A stretch of DNA of 64,000 nucleotides, taken from Pestalotiopsis fici W106-1. Lineage: Eukaryota; Ascomycota; Sordariomycetes; Amphisphaeriales; Sporocadaceae. A program made the position numbers and the translations under genes. The notes beneath the pieces were generated by a model. The model was not told where the DNA came from. It searched no databases and saw only the letters and a program-made list of their open reading frames with translations. Each line of letters begins with the position of its first letter. The stretch's first letter is position 1. Positions 10,048-22,485 of the stretch are shown piece after piece. The stretch is taken from assembly GCF_000516985.1 (NCBI RefSeq), contig NW_006917103.1, forward strand, positions 558,001 to 622,000, in the 5' to 3' direction.

Positions 10048-12301
10048 TCAATGGGCAAACCGAAAATCCAGTCGCCGGCTACCCTGAATCTTGGTCACCC
10101 GGCGGTACTCGACCTTTTCTTCCTCGGACAGGGCGTTCCACTGGGCCTCCTTTTGACGGTTGCGGCAGACATAGTAGAGCTTCGTCAGCAGAAAGACGAG
10201 AATGGACACGACATTGATGACCAGCAGGGTCGAATGGCCGCGGCGGTACAGGGGCTTGTCGTCATCGCGGTATACGTAGGCTGAGAAGACGGACCCCGTC
10301 TGCACCGACATGTTGTACAGCGCCGCTGAGACAGTGCGCGTGCCGACATTGTTGGAGTTTTTCGAGGTCCAGCCTACCAAGATCGCGTCTACCAAGTCGT
10401 GAAACGTGAGTTTTTTTGTGTCTAACTGAAACCAGGAGGTTCTTGTGACCGGACTTACGACAGTATGGATAGGACAGGAGAACCATGACCAATGCGTAGC
10501 TTCCCCAAGCATTCTCAAATGTGCCATCCCAGAATCGTAGCGCAAATATGCAAGGCAGAGTCCAGATAGGCTGAAGTATAGCAACTAGAGCTCGCTCATT
10601 CAACCATTCGGACAGCCGTGTTATGATAAGAAGGTTACAAATATGAAGAAACTCCTGTCAAGTGTTTTGATCAGTACTTCTGTTTACTTACCCAGGAAAT
10701 CGAGACATGGAGAAATACATACTGCAGGAATGGTCAATAAATTGGTCTCTAGCACACTGAATCCCAGGCTTCTCAATATCAAAGTGATGTAAGTCTTTGG
10801 CGGGCTTTGTGGAATATAGGCGACAAGTCCAATGACGTATAGTGGCCACAAATCGAAATCCTTGAGCGCTTCCCACAGCTTTCGTGGTGTCAATGCCTCT
10901 CTGTTGTGCATATCGCCTTTGCTCGGGTCGTCCCGCAGCACCCTATTCACCACAATGGCCTCTTCCCTCGGGGTGAACCATCCGTTTGGACGAAACCACG
11001 TCTTGGTTTGGACGGCGGAGGCGGGCATGCGGAAAAAGGAGGCCACGCCTACTGCCAAGGTAATTCCACCTTCGACCAGAAATAGCCACCGCCAACCCTC
11101 CCAACCTGCCACCCCACGAAGGCGAAGAAGCACCGAGGCCAGAAGCGAGGTCAGAATGCCCGTTACCGACAATGTGGTCCAAAAATAGGATAGGCGGATC
11201 GGTAGCTCCCGTGAAGTATAAAAGTAAGAAAGCCAAAGAACCAAGTCGGGTATAAAACCACCCTTGTGCCAAGAAAAAAGTCAGCAGCAGCCAAGATGAA
11301 AGAATCGAGTGGCCGCAAAGGCCGCAGGGAAGGTATACCTCTAGAAATCCAAGCAAGCTCCGCGTAAGCAGAAAAGTACTCCGACCCGTAATCAGACATT
11401 GCGATATGGCAACAAAGGACCACAACACCATTTGCATTGGAATCCACCGGTCCGGTCCTAATGCCTTGGATATAAGCTGGGATGGCAGTTCAGCCACCAA
11501 AAATGACACGAGAAAGACAGAGTTTCCGTAATTGTAATCTGTCTTCTCATGAGCAAAGGATCTTCTTGCAGGCATGACGGGGAATTCGCCTCACCATCTG
11601 TACTGAGGCCCAAATCATCGAGCATATTATCTGAAACGGCCTGGCTCAAGTTGTTTCGATCTACCTGTAGACCAAAGAACATGACACACTGATTCACCAT
11701 ATTAGCCACAAGTCCTCGCTACCTCGCCCCCCTCCCTTGGAAGCAAGAATGCTAAATTAGCAGGATAAGAAGGCAAACCTACAGCCCACAAACACACTTT
11801 CCAATCCAGCTTTCGGACAAGATCCTGCTCCTCCTTTCTCGACCAGGTCAGCGTCGGATCAAAGGCGTGTCGGCACTCGTACTCGCAGCCTTCATAGACG
11901 TTGCGCCAATACGCGGCCGTCTCGGGGTCGAGAAAGGGGTTGCTGGCCTGCGGCCGCTCGAAATCTTCCAAGACGACATTTTCAATCAGCAGCGCCGTCG
12001 GGCTCCTCGCGGCGGCGGCAGCAGGCGACGAGTCTGTGGAGCCGTAGCTCTTGTGCTCGTCGTCTGGGTCTTTGGACGAGAGAGGCTCGTAGGACATTTT
12101 GGTGGTGTCGAGGAGATGTAGCAGGTTGCGTCGTCGAGAGGACTGTGCCGTCGTTGCTGTTGCTGTGCCGGATTCTATTCTGTGTAGATTATCAAGCTCT
12201 AGGTTGGAGCTGCTGTCGCTGTCCCTACGAGTACTCGTCGCCCGCGAACTTGTAGTACCTCTCAAGGGCTCGTAAAAGTCTATGGGCTCAGCGGCCGGCA
12301 T
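10048..12301 (-). CDS. MFS transporter, anion:cation symporter (ACS, Dal5/Liz1-like) family
   Basis: Model on the minus strand: exons 12301-11783, 11688-11595, 11538-11339, 11262-10723, 10654-10459 and 10388-10048, 629 aa. All five introns are 54-94 nt. The first about 150 residues are hydrophilic and Ser/Thr-rich. The membrane core begins at LDWKVCLWA and continues through [19 protein letters not shown] and [14 protein letters not shown], which is the TM1-TM2 signature of the family with the DRxN motif. The protein ends in a charged cytoplasmic tail. Members carry carboxylates such as pantothenate, allantoate, biotin or nicotinate with protons across the plasma membrane; the substrate here is not predictable, though the long sequence after TM1 matches the pantothenate/Liz1 side best. 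No metabolic partner gene is adjacent. Confidence 0.88.
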
Positions 12302-14343
12302 AGTCTCTGGCTGCAGACGCCTGCGAGGGCGAAGCCTGGTTTTAATATATCCCACGGCGAGATGGACGCCCCCATTTGGAGATGGTAGGCAAGCCTACTA
12401 TGGCGTGCTTGAGCGTGCTGCTCGCTACACGCGTCTACGGCGCTGCTCAATCACCCAAACGCGGAGGAATTGCAGATCACACGGCAATCCTATATTAAGC
12501 GGGCCTCGGGTTTAGATGGCACCCAGTGCTTTGCTGTTTATAATTGTCCAACCATTTTTCGGCTTTCGAGGAGGGGACAGCAAAGGGAATCTCCATAGCT
12601 GGCTGAGTGGTTTTCCTCAGGCTTTCCAATCAAGGTTGGGTGCTGAAAAATAACCTCCGAAACAACACATGTGGCCCTAGGTGCAGGGATCAGCTGGCTG
12701 AAAGTGAATGTCAGCATCGATCACGACATTTTAGCGGTGTTTGTTGGATGTGCAGCCAATCAGCGAAGAGTAACGGCCTATACATCCATTAGAGATGGCG
12801 GTGTCACAATCACGAATTCCTGCATGATGGACGGGTGTGTTTGTCCTCTTCTTCGATTTGGGGATGGAGATTTTTTGTGTTTAAAGGATATGGAATGATG
12901 GAGTTGTAGATTGAAGGGAGGGGGAAACACTATAAGTGCGTATGCGAACGGCTAGCACAACCCTTGGGCATTGCCTCTTTGGCCAGAGCAGTATGTAGTA
13001 TAGCTATTTAGCAAAACTATCCATAGAACTATGACATCTTGAACTTTAGAACGTCATTCCACAACATGATTTATAGTAGTGGGGGTATGTATAGTAGTTG
13101 CGCCAAGAACCGAGTTCGCCAATATTCTAGTAGTATACGGAGCTTGGGGGCCTAGTGGCAGCTTTTGAACCTATATATTCATTCTTCCATTAGGTGTTTT
13201 ATCATCCTTAGGACAATACACGGATTTCTTGTTTCCTGGCTATTCTTGTTGCGTGGCACTTCTCCTTTCTTCCCAAAAATTGTTGCCCAAGATCGGACCA
13301 TGATCCTTGAGCCTGATCGATATAGACTTGTCATGATGCACATGAAAATCTAAGCAAAGATTGCCTCGTGAATTCAATAGCTAGGGTATATGTCTGAGAT
13401 GCAGCAGTGAATTATAGCCGTGTTTATGTTGACTTTTCCGTTACATGACAAAATTGTCGCTTATCTAGGCGCATTATTCATTATTTTTGTTTGTTCATGG
13501 CTCGGACATCGCATCACAAAGTAGGCTGCACCTTTCTGGGCTCGAGTCATGGTTTGCATGCTTGCTGCTTGTTTTCGTGTTGCGATATTCTCCTCCAGCC
13601 ACTGCGGCAGCGAGCACAAACGCGGTGAATGTGAAAGGATAGGTAGATTAGATTACTCCCTTCGATCCCGCTCCAGTGCATCGTTGCCTTTTCGCTTTGG
13701 TAAACCAAGTCATGTTCCAGCAATGAAACAGAGCCGAGTTGATTCTTTTTAGCAGCTATTCCTTTTCAGCCGAATGACTGCACATCCGGCACAGACGCCA
13801 AAAGCAATTGCTTTTATTGCCTGGGCCACAGTGATCAGTGTCTTGTCCTGAGAAGGTGAGATCCGTGAGATTTGATTTGCTCTTGGAATAGTTTCTGCTT
13901 TTATATTAAAAAGTCGAATCTGGATCTATCGTGTATTCCACTCAAAACGGGCCCTAGCTGATAAGACACGGCCGTACATTATTCAGGCTTCGGGACATTT
14001 GATATAAATGACCGGGTTTGGTCGGATCAGCGTCCCCGAAATACTTTACTAAAGGCGGGGCTCCCGCAACAAGATGCAAGTGGGGGGTTTCTTGCAGCAG
14101 ATTACTAGAGATAGAATAGGAAGGACCCTTGGAGTTTCAGTTGAGTGAGACCAGGGGACAGGCAGAAAGTCCCATTGCGACGACTGACCTAATCTTTTCT
14201 TTTTCTTTTTTCTTTTTTTTCTTCTCCGGCCCTTCCCCTCAGCGCGCGTGACTGGGTGTTTATTACAGCTCCCTCTCTGCCAGCGCGCGCAATCCACTGG
14301 AACCTGGACCTTAAGCTGTTTCCCAGCTCGAGGCATTGGCAAG
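12302..14343. other. 2.0 kb intergenic region between divergent transporters
   Basis: The region lies between the starts of the ACS transporter and of the MFS gene at 14344. A TTAATATA box sits about 40 bp upstream of the ACS start (near 12343-12350). A pyrimidine tract (14193-14227, nearly all T and C) precedes the MFS start. ORFs inside are short and without features. A TGGCTGAGTGGT string near 12599-12611 recalls a tRNA D-arm, but no tRNA fold follows. Confidence 0.5.
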
Positions 14344-16225
14344 ATGGCAGCATCCGTGGATGGAAGAGAAGCGCAGGAGACGACGCCTCTGCTGAACAAT
14401 GGCAGTGAAAATGGCAACAGCACCGGCCCCAAGACAACGGCCCCGGCCGATGACGGCAAATCAGCAGCCACTGCGGACCGGTGGCAGCACATTGCGACAC
14501 CCGAGATGCGCCTGTTGATGGCCGCGTTCCTCATCACAACCGGCCTTTGTTTTACTCAGGTTCCGTACGTATCTACTATGCATGCGTGTCTTGGGGCCGG
14601 ACCGGCCATGTGAACAAGGCAACTAATGGACTTGGCAGCATTCTCTACGCCTTTCGCAAAATGGCCTGCGAAGATTACTACGAGCACGCGGCACCATATA
14701 TCGGAACAGGAGATCAGTGTAGCAGGCCCGAGATTGACGCGTCCACTGCTAGACAGATCATGATCCTGGGTATGTCGACGATCCTGTGCGGGATCCTCAA
14801 TCTGAATGTCACTGGCGCATCAATCAAGAACCGAGGACCACGCTTTGCCCTTCTCGTAAATACCTTCTTCCCCGTCCTCCGCGTGACCATGCAAGCGGTA
14901 GCTGTCGGCATTGGTGGCCGCACTGGTATCATCCTGATGCAGAGCAGTCAGCTCTTTGGTATTGTAGGAGGTCCTGCTGGATACCTACTCACGCTCAATA
15001 CATCCATCGCCGAGCTCGTAGATCCCAACAAGCGTACAGCCTCTTTCGGCCGACTACAAGGAGCGGCCATGTTTGGTACAGCTCTAGGTTTCTTGCTTGG
15101 CGGCATTGTCGGTGAAGCCACCATCATTCGCCGGCCCTTTGAGATCACTGCTGTACTGCTGTCTTTCTCGTTTGTTTATTGTGCCGTCTTCGTTCCGTAC
15201 ATCGACCCCAAGACAATGGGTGGCGCAGACAGCAAAAAGGGCACAAATGCCAAGAATGCCTCTGTTTTCCGTGTTCTAGCCCCTCAGACACTGCGACTCC
15301 CCGATGGTAGAACGACGAGATACTATGGACTGCCACTGCTTGCCGCGGGCACATTTGTCGCTGTACTAGCAGTTGGTTATGCTCCTCCGCTGACGCAGAT
15401 GTATTCGATTACAAAGCTGAACTTTACGCCAACCATGAATAGTGCTTTCATGTTCATGTCCTTTACTGTAAGAGGCGTCTACCTGATGTTTATCTTCCCA
15501 GAGATCATCAAATGGGGCAGGAGATGGTTTGCCACGTCCGAGGAAGCTGTGCAGTCGGGACCTGTCTTGGCAGAAACTCTACCCACGGAGCCGCGTGATC
15601 TTGGGCCGATTGAAGCATTACCCGAGGCAGAGACGTTGGAGCCCGCAAACCCTCCCAAGCCAGTCGACGAAGACGCAGGCGCGGCGTTTGACTTGTTCTT
15701 CTTGCGGTGGAGTATGCTTGGCGACGCAATCGTCACTGGTTGTATCGGATTCTCCACTATGCCATGGCACTTGTTTCTCGGTAAGACACATTGATTCCAA
15801 AACACCTCGTCATTTTCAACAACTAACAATGGACGCCAAGCTGGATTCTTGCTTCCCTTCTTCTCGGGGTCAGATGCTGCTAGTAAAGGCGTACTTACCG
15901 ACCTCGTTCCAGCCGCCCAGCGTTTAGACGCGCTCCAGGCCATCACTTTTGTTGGATACTTGGCATCCCTTTCTACCGCTGGAGTCTTTGGCTCAATGTA
16001 CTCGGCATTTGCCGAGATTGACCAAGCTCATCTTACCTTCTTCTGCAATGCAGTAAGTGTCCGAGTTCGGTAATGTCCCAGTTGATTATCTAACAGATCA
16101 TGACACAGGCGGTTGCATTGCTCGCCATTTTGATTCTCACATTCGTCCGTATCCCACCGCAAGGAAGCACAATAGAGACATTGGAAGATGAAGCCGAACC
16201 AGACGTTTCCACACAAGAACAATAG
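14344..16225 (+). CDS. MFS transporter, fungal family of unknown substrate
   Basis: Model: exons 14344-14564, 14639-15780, 15841-16052 and 16109-16225, 563 aa. A hydrophilic N-terminus with an acidic-dileucine-like TTPLLNN precedes TM1 (MRLLMAAFLITTGLCF). The second half of the N-domain has the NKRTASFGRLQGAAMFGTALGF stretch split by conserved Gly residues, a form of the MFS loop/TM5 signature. A long central loop (acidic, Pro-rich, about residues 410-450) separates later membrane segments. The first intron uses donor GTACGT so that VPILYAFRKM is read. At the last intron two acceptors, 12 nt apart, keep frame; I chose the one at a normal distance from the CTAAC branch. The TTPLL motif may direct it to the vacuole. 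Drug or tetracycline-like export is only a loose family label. Confidence 0.82.
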
Positions 16226-16468
16226 GCGTCAAGCTGAACATCGTGCTTGACCTGATCTCTTTTACAATTCTCAAAATCCACGATTCTCGGTTTCGTGCCT
16301 ATGGGAGGAAGGGCCGACTAAAATTGGCGCGAAGATTTGGTTGCCTTGATGTACATTTCTGGCGCATTTGCTTGACTCTCATACTAAATAGGTGATACAG
16401 CTTAGACATTTCACGTCTTCCACCTTTGAAAGCCTGCGTACAATGCTCGATAAGTTTGCCGTTTTTGC

Positions 16469-17273
16469 TTAATTTGGCGTGCTGGCCATGAAAACCTGTT
16501 GAAGCCACCAAACATGTACCCGAATGTCGTCGGTAAGTTCTGGGTGGAAGCTTGTCCCGAATACATTGGCCTGTCTCAGCGCAACAATATCACCGTCTCC
16601 TTGTGGTTGGACCGAAGCTTCATCACCCGTCAACGCGGCCTTGTTCGAAGCATGACGGCCGGGCAGAACGGCCAGCACCTCGACGGGTGCCGTGGGCGTT
16701 TGTTCGACCTTGTCGGTCAATACCTTGTCCACAACGGGCGCGCGGATAAAGACGGCAGGGAAAGGAGGGGGCTTGTCTGTCACCGATGAGTCCTGCAGAA
16801 AGGCCAGCTCCAGGTTGGTCACGAAGCTCTCCTTTTGTCGACCGAAATGGTTGCGATGCACCCGCACGTCAAGGCCGCCGACGAGTTCCTGTCCTCCCCT
16901 CTTGGTGGAAGTGGCCTCTTCGGACAGGAAAATCAAGCCCGCGCAGGTACCCCAAGTCGGCTTCCTCTTTTGCCTGTAGACGAGGGTGTAAGTCCTTGGA
17001 ATAGTATTCCTAATGGGACTTTTTGGACATTTTCAAAACTTACTTTACAAAGTCTCGCAAAGGCTCAAGAAGCCCCGACTGTTGCGCCACCAAGGAGAGA
17101 GTGGTGCTCTCTCCTCCCGGAATGATGAGGGCCTCGCACGTTGAGAGCTCTTGGGGCGTGCGGACTTCTATACACTCGACGTTGCGCTGCAAATGGACGG
17201 CGGCACGTTTCAGGGACACCAAGTGCTCAGAGAAGCCTCCTTGCAAGGACAATACGCCAACTGTGAATACCAT
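16469..17273 (-). CDS. SNO1: Pyridoxal 5'-phosphate synthase glutaminase subunit (Sno/Pdx2/PdxT)
   Basis: Model on the minus strand: exons 17273-17044 and 16973-16469, 244 aa. It is a class I glutamine amidotransferase. It shows VGVLSLQGGFSEH at the N-terminus, the oxyanion motif GGEST, the nucleophile motif WGTCAG (after the splice) and the catalytic HPE near the C-terminus, so the Cys-His-Glu triad is complete. It releases ammonia from glutamine and channels it to the Snz subunit for vitamin B6 synthesis in the cytosol. An ATG 21 bp upstream (17294) is in frame, but the chosen start matches the usual start directly before the first strand. The intron is 70 nt. The gene is divergent from SNZ at 18931, the arrangement known from yeast SNO/SNZ and Neurospora pdx-1/pdx-2. 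Confidence 0.95.
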
Positions 17274-18930
17274 GTTTTGGTGCAAATGTGTCAATTGCGT
17301 ATAACAGAAATTTTTCTTTCATTCAAGAATGAAATTTTGTTGTTCTCAATGGTCGCTGGGCTGGAAGTAGAGTTTGGGGCCAAGTGTTTTTAGAACGCTC
17401 CAAGGGTCAAGCCTTGGGTAGACTAGGTACGGTACCAGGAGTAGCGTGGATGATAAGGGTGGTTTCTAGAAACTGGAAAAGTCACGCGAGGCGAACGAGG
17501 TGGAAAGAAGGACAAATGATAGAGGTTGTTGCTAGCGAGGATATGGCTGACTGTACATGGAGGGGGAAGGACCATCGAGTAGGTACCTACATAGGTAGGT
17601 AAGTGGGTGTTCAGATGTCAGAGTGTAGATGCAGCGCACGGAGCTAGGATGCATGTACTCTGATGGGCTTTCGATGGTTACACATAATTTTTTATTCAAT
17701 TGGACAGACCGTGTCAAGAAACAACCCGGCCAGTGACCAACTGACCACATGCAGCAGCAAGTTGCAATGAATGAAATGACAAAAGATTGGGGGTGAGATA
17801 AATCACACCAACAGACATTAGACAAATTTGACGCATACACGATTCGCCAACACATTCCTATTCCGAGTGTCGGCGTTCCTTTCGATTCGCAGGTATGACT
17901 GGCTCGGATTGCATCGGTCTTCTCTTTTTGCTGCTGGCTGTTGCTGCTGCTGCCCATTCAATTGAAATGACCGGTCCTTTATTTGCCTTCCCGCTTTTGC
18001 CCCCCCACTACTGGATCGCTAATGTAGTCGCGTCCGGGCAACCCTCTCAAGGGGATCCAAGGGACCCTCCCCGGATCGACCGTTTTGCATGCGGACCCGA
18101 CATCGGGACCAATTACCGAGATGCGTCACGATCAAGGTAACGTCATGTACTTTGGCTAAGGGATGCACTACTTACTCAATCCAGACCAGACCCAGTATAA
18201 CGCCACGGCAGTTACGGTCCGTCCGGTGGAGTAGTAGGATGAGCAACAACTGGTTGCTTTGCTGGGTGCCGAGCAATGGGCTGTCTTTTTTTCCCTGGGG
18301 CCGGGGACTGACTTGACAAGACGGACGACCGGGTTGGTTGGCTGCATACATTTCTACACTAGGGACAGCTAATAGTTCTCACAGGGCTCATCAATTGGCT
18401 TCATTTTTTTGCTACGTACCAAGAACGGGCGATCTTCTTGACTCTGGCTCGTCCTAGGCTTGCTAGGCTCTCCGGAAAGATGCATACGGCTGCGACCTCG
18501 CTTACATTCAAGTGATCCTTTAGAGTTTTGGACCCTGGAGGTCTAGAAAATGTGACTGTACAAGTATTACACATGTGGACCAATCTCTTTTCTTTCCATC
18601 ATCCTCTACCTACTTCTTTCTCCTCAACCCCTCCCTTCGTCGTCGACGTGTTCTCCAGACGAAAAAAGCACCACCTCATCCTGTCAGCTTGTACTTGCCT
18701 AACCAAGACACGCCCAGCCCTACGATTGGTCACCCCTCCTTGCAATATATCTGCATCGAGAGCCATCTCCCGAAACCGAGAGCCGTTCATTCTTGTCACA
18801 TGGTCTCGAGCTTCAAGCATATAGCCCATTGTTTTTTCCTCCCCCGCCTTGGTGACTTCCTACTTCCTGGCATTCTAGAAAGACCATCACTTTCCAGCTC
18901 TCCTCTCCTTGCCCACATCTTCACATCACA
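17274..18930. promoter_or_regulatory. Divergent SNO/SNZ control region
   Basis: 1657 bp between the two start codons. On the SNZ side there are long pyrimidine tracts (about 18586-18640 and 18836-18915) that look like initiator/leader sequence. On the left side AGGTACCTACATAGGTAGGTA (two fused halves, 17582-17602) is a tandem of the ACCTA/TAGGT word that recurs in this window. Small ORFs inside have no features. A shared regulator is plausible, since both subunits are needed together, but no operator can be named from sequence alone. Confidence 0.5.
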
Positions 18931-19881
18931 ATGACCAACGATATTACCAGCAGCGCCGCCGCCGTGGCGAGCGGCAGCAATGGCAACGCTGGGCCCACCG
19001 ACTTCAAGGTCAAGGCGGGCCTGGCGCAGATGCTCAAGGGCGGTGTCATCATGGACGTGACCAATGCTGAGCAGGCCCGCATCGCCGAAGAAGCCGGAGC
19101 ATGTGCCGTCATGGCCCTGGAGCGTGTGCCCGCCGACATTCGCGCAGAGGGCGGAGTGGTCCGCATGTCTGATCCGGGCAAGATCAAGGAAATCCAAGAG
19201 GCCGTGACCATCCCTGTCATGGCCAAGGCTCGCATCGGCCACTTTGTCGAGTGCCAGATCCTCGAGTCCCTCGGCGTCGACTACATTGACGAGAGTGAGG
19301 TCTTGACCCCGGCCGACGACCAGTACCATGTCGAGAAGCACGGCTTCACGGCCCCCTTTGTATGCGGCTGCAGAAACCTGCCCGAGGCCCTGCGCCGTAT
19401 TGCCGAGGGTGCTGCCATGATCCGGACCAAGGGCGAGGCCGGCACTGGTGATGTCGTCGAGGCTGTCAAGCACATGCGCCAGGTCAGCAAGGACATTGCT
19501 CGAGCCAAGGCTGCGTTGCAAGAAGGCGGCGACCTGGCCATCCGGATGCTGGCTAGAGAATTCGAGTGCGACCCTCAACTGTTGAAGCAGACGGCCGAAT
19601 TGGGCAGACTGCCTGTCGTCAACTTTGCCGCCGGTGGCGTTGCTACACCCGCTGATGCCGCACTGATGATGCAGTTGGGCTGTGACGGCGTCTTCGTCGG
19701 TAGCGGCATTTTCAAGTCAGGGGACGCCGCAAAGAGAGCAAAGGCCATTGTGCGGGCCACGACACACTACAAGGACGCCAAAGTGCTTGCCGAGTGCAGC
19801 GAGGGTCTGGGTGAGGCCATGGTCGGAATCTCGGTCTCCAGCTTGCGCGCCCAGGACAAGCTGGCTGGTCGTGGATGGTAA
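18931..19881 (+). CDS. SNZ1: Pyridoxal 5'-phosphate synthase lyase subunit (Snz/Pdx1/PdxS)
   Basis: Intronless, 316 aa. A variable, Ala/Ser-rich N-terminus of about 23 residues precedes the highly conserved barrel: [36 protein letters not shown] with the active-site Lys, [12 protein letters not shown], and [12 protein letters not shown] with the phosphate-binding loop and second Lys, then [16 protein letters not shown] and [12 protein letters not shown]. It condenses ribose 5-phosphate, glyceraldehyde 3-phosphate and ammonia (from Sno) to pyridoxal 5'-phosphate. Length and motifs are normal for the family. Codon use is strongly GC-biased at third positions, which fits high expression and explains a 260-codon antisense shadow ORF (18796-19578). 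Confidence 0.97.
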   Translation: MTNDITSSAAAVASGSNGNAGPTDFKVKAGLAQMLKGGVIMDVTNAEQARIAEEAGACAVMALERVPADIRAEGGVVRMSDPGKIKEIQEAVTIPVMAKARIGHFVECQILESLGVDYIDESEVLTPADDQYHVEKHGFTAPFVCGCRNLPEALRRIAEGAAMIRTKGEAGTGDVVEAVKHMRQVSKDIARAKAALQEGGDLAIRMLAREFECDPQLLKQTAELGRLPVVNFAAGGVATPADAALMMQLGCDGVFVGSGIFKSGDAAKRAKAIVRATTHYKDAKVLAECSEGLGEAMVGISVSSLRAQDKLAGRGW

Positions 19882-20175
19882 AAGAAGGATACTGACCATG
19901 AAAAGTTCAGTAAAGGGAGATCCCAGTTCAATCTCTGTCGGGTATTAAAAAAAATGTTTCAACACACGGAGTGCAACAGTACGCACTCATGAGATACCAA
20001 CGGAGTATATTAGCGTGGTCGCTTGTTTCGTCGACCAACTCCTGTAAAAAGTGTCTTTTTGAGAGATTGGGCAAAATGTCCTCATATTTAGCTGTTGCTT
20101 CAATAAAGCACTGATTCCTAGCTCATTACCGTTGCCCCCGGTGCCTTGATAGCATGCGGTCAAGGTTCAATCATT

Positions 20176-21255
20176 TCACATATGTCTTGATGAAGGCAAC
20201 TCCTGCAAATACGTGTGTGGAGCGTCGAGTTCCTGTGGTATCGGAGTATAATTTGTCGCGCTTGTCCCGACCGATGCTGCTCCATCGAGCAACGTGTTAT
20301 CCGGGGACGTTGTGTGAGAGCGGCTTTGATACCCCGAAGAAGCCTGGTCACTGTACGCCGCATAATGTGGCTGCTGTGACAGAATACTAGTATCGTAATG
20401 ACTTTGTCCCATGGAGGGATCCGTCGACGGGTTCGCATTGGCAATGGCGCCCTGTTTGCGCCTTCGCAAAAGCATGAATATAGCCAATGCACCAATAGCA
20501 ACGCCCGCGAGTCCGGCGCCGACCCCGATACCGGCTTGCGCACCGACCGAGAGACCATTCGTGCTGGTGTCGCTTGAACCGGTAGAGGTGGCACCGACTG
20601 AAGACGAAGTCGTCGTGGCCGGGATGTTTGTCCGAGTGGCGGCCACGCCGGTACCATCTGCCCCATTTGATGAAGTGGTCGTTGTGCTACTACTACTGGT
20701 GGCCGTGCTCGTAGACGACGTAGACGTTGATGACAGGCCAATGGTGGCCCGTTCATCTTCATTCGACGCGTACAAGAAGCTGTCCGAGTTGGAGCCTTTT
20801 CCTCCGTCCGAGTCGGGCTTCAAGTCGAACCAGCATTTTGCATCGTCGTGATCAAAGGCGAGCTTGACGAGGACAGAGGCATTGTTGCCAGGCACATTCA
20901 TGATCTTGACCTCTGAAATAGGTCAATCAGTAAAAACTCTTGATAATGATATATGCGGCGAAACAGAAGAACTTCGCGTCAGTCGCTGCGTGAAAAAAAA
21001 AAAAAAAAAAAAACTAATTAAAAACTTACGATCTACATGTGATCCCTGACAAAATGTATACAGAATAGGCGTCGGAAACGAGGATGTATAGGTCACGTTG
21101 ATTGTATCATTGTGATGAAATGTCAACGTCTCTCCCCCAGCGGGAGGGAATATCCAGTGTACGCCAGCTTGACCTTCTTGCCCTACCGACAAGGCGGTCA
21201 ATAGGCCCAAGGCCAGGACAGCTTGTGTGCGTGGATGGCTTGAGAGTGTATACAT
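20176..21255 (-). CDS. Single-pass membrane protein with Ser/Thr-rich mucin-like stalk
   Basis: Model on the minus strand: exons 21255-21030 and 20912-20176, 320 aa. An N-terminal signal peptide (hydrophobic AVLALGLLTALSV) leads into a small extracellular domain with a VHWIFPP...DTINVTYTS pattern and a few Cys (CQG, CWF). It is followed by a stalk of almost pure Ser/Thr (about residues 135-190), one membrane helix (AGIGVGAGLAGVAIGALAIFMLL) with the stop-transfer LRRRK, and a cytoplasmic tail of about 85 residues. This is the layout of fungal wall sensors and mucins, but I recognise no WSC or Mid2 domain. The N-terminal fold resembles Kre9/Ser-Thr-rich GPI-type beta sandwiches only loosely. 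Intron 20913-21029 contains a run of 21 A (plus strand). The function is inferred to be at the cell surface and remains unknown. Confidence 0.8.
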
Positions 21256-22485
21256 TATGGGGGAAATGGGGAATTCTGGTATAGTTGACTAGAAAGCAAA
21301 AGAATGCAAAAACAAGAAAAAAGAGATAAAGTTTCCCAGAGGAACGGAACCGGGAGACCCCATGGCTAAAGATTTGTCGCGTCTCTTTTGATCCATCAGG
21401 ACCCCCGTCGTCCCAAGGTCCTAAAAATGGTCTCTCTGCCTTATGCTTGTATCGAAAGCTGGAAATTGCTCCCAAAAAAGAGAAATACTCAATCGCGATT
21501 GGTACTCGGAAACCTGCAGGCTTGTTTTTTAAACAGGGTTCTTGCAAGCGTAGTCATTTAAATCGGAAAGACGATCCTTCCGGTCCCCTGAAAGCTCTGG
21601 TGTGCGGCTACTACTTTGCTTGGCTGCTATTAATCGTCGAGTGGTTTAGACGAGAACTGCAGAAAATCCATGCCAGGGCCGCAAGATGTCCGGTCTGATA
21701 ATCCCGGGCTCCCCAAATGAGCCAAGCTTAATCTTTTCAGGGATATGATTTACTGTGGGCCGGTGCTAGTTTTCAGCTGGATGGCATTGCTAGGAAAGCC
21801 CACGATGATCAGGAAATATAAACTTGTCGATGTACAAGAATAGTATATCCATTGAGATTCATCAACAACTTGCGTATTGATATACCTTTTCTTCAATGTA
21901 GCCAAACGAGCACACCATAGAATTGGCAACCATGGGTCATGGCGAATGTACACTCTTGCTGTTCTATTCTTCGAGCGCAATCATGATCTCTCGCTTGTTT
22001 TCCCATGATACCGAGTATGGAATAGGGCCTTGTTCCTTATCTAAAAAAACGACCAAGATGGATACCTAGGTACCGATGCAGTGCCAAGACGTCACATCTT
22101 TGCCAAGTCATCCAAAGAGCGATCAAAGACAAAGAGAAAGAAGAAGAGAACCTTGTTTTCCCTCTCTCTCAAAGTTCAACACCAGCGTGGCATTGGTGTT
22201 GATCATCTTGTGGAAAAGCACAATAATTAATGACCTTGTTGATTCCCACTGAATATCCCCCAGTCTCCCCGAAAACAGATTAAGGTAGTACCTAATAATA
22301 CACTATAAGTCCGTGTGTCATGGGGCAACGCTACCTTAGTACGCTAGCCTGACTCCAGTTCCCGCCAATAGTACTGAGTTGACCCACCAAAAATTCAATC
22401 CGCCAAGACACCCGTGAATGGATGGGAATAGCCTCGATCAGACACCGCCTTTGACATTGTTGCGAGAATCTGGTCGCAAAACATC
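21256..22485. other. 1.2 kb between divergent genes
   Basis: Upstream regions of the mucin-like gene and of the glycosyltransferase-like gene. A TACCTAGGTAC palindrome lies at 22063-22073 and a purine-rich patch at about 22120-22150. No supportable ORF. Confidence 0.5.

Noticed and set aside
12592..12670. tRNA-like D-arm string TGGCTGAGTGGT
   Set aside because: No matching T-arm or acceptor stem could be folded.
18796..19578. 260-codon minus-strand ORF
   Set aside because: Shadow of SNZ, caused by its GC-rich third positions.
20993..21013. Run of 21 A as a possible retroposon tail
   Set aside because: It lies inside the intron of a minus-strand gene with no target-site duplication or element beside it.
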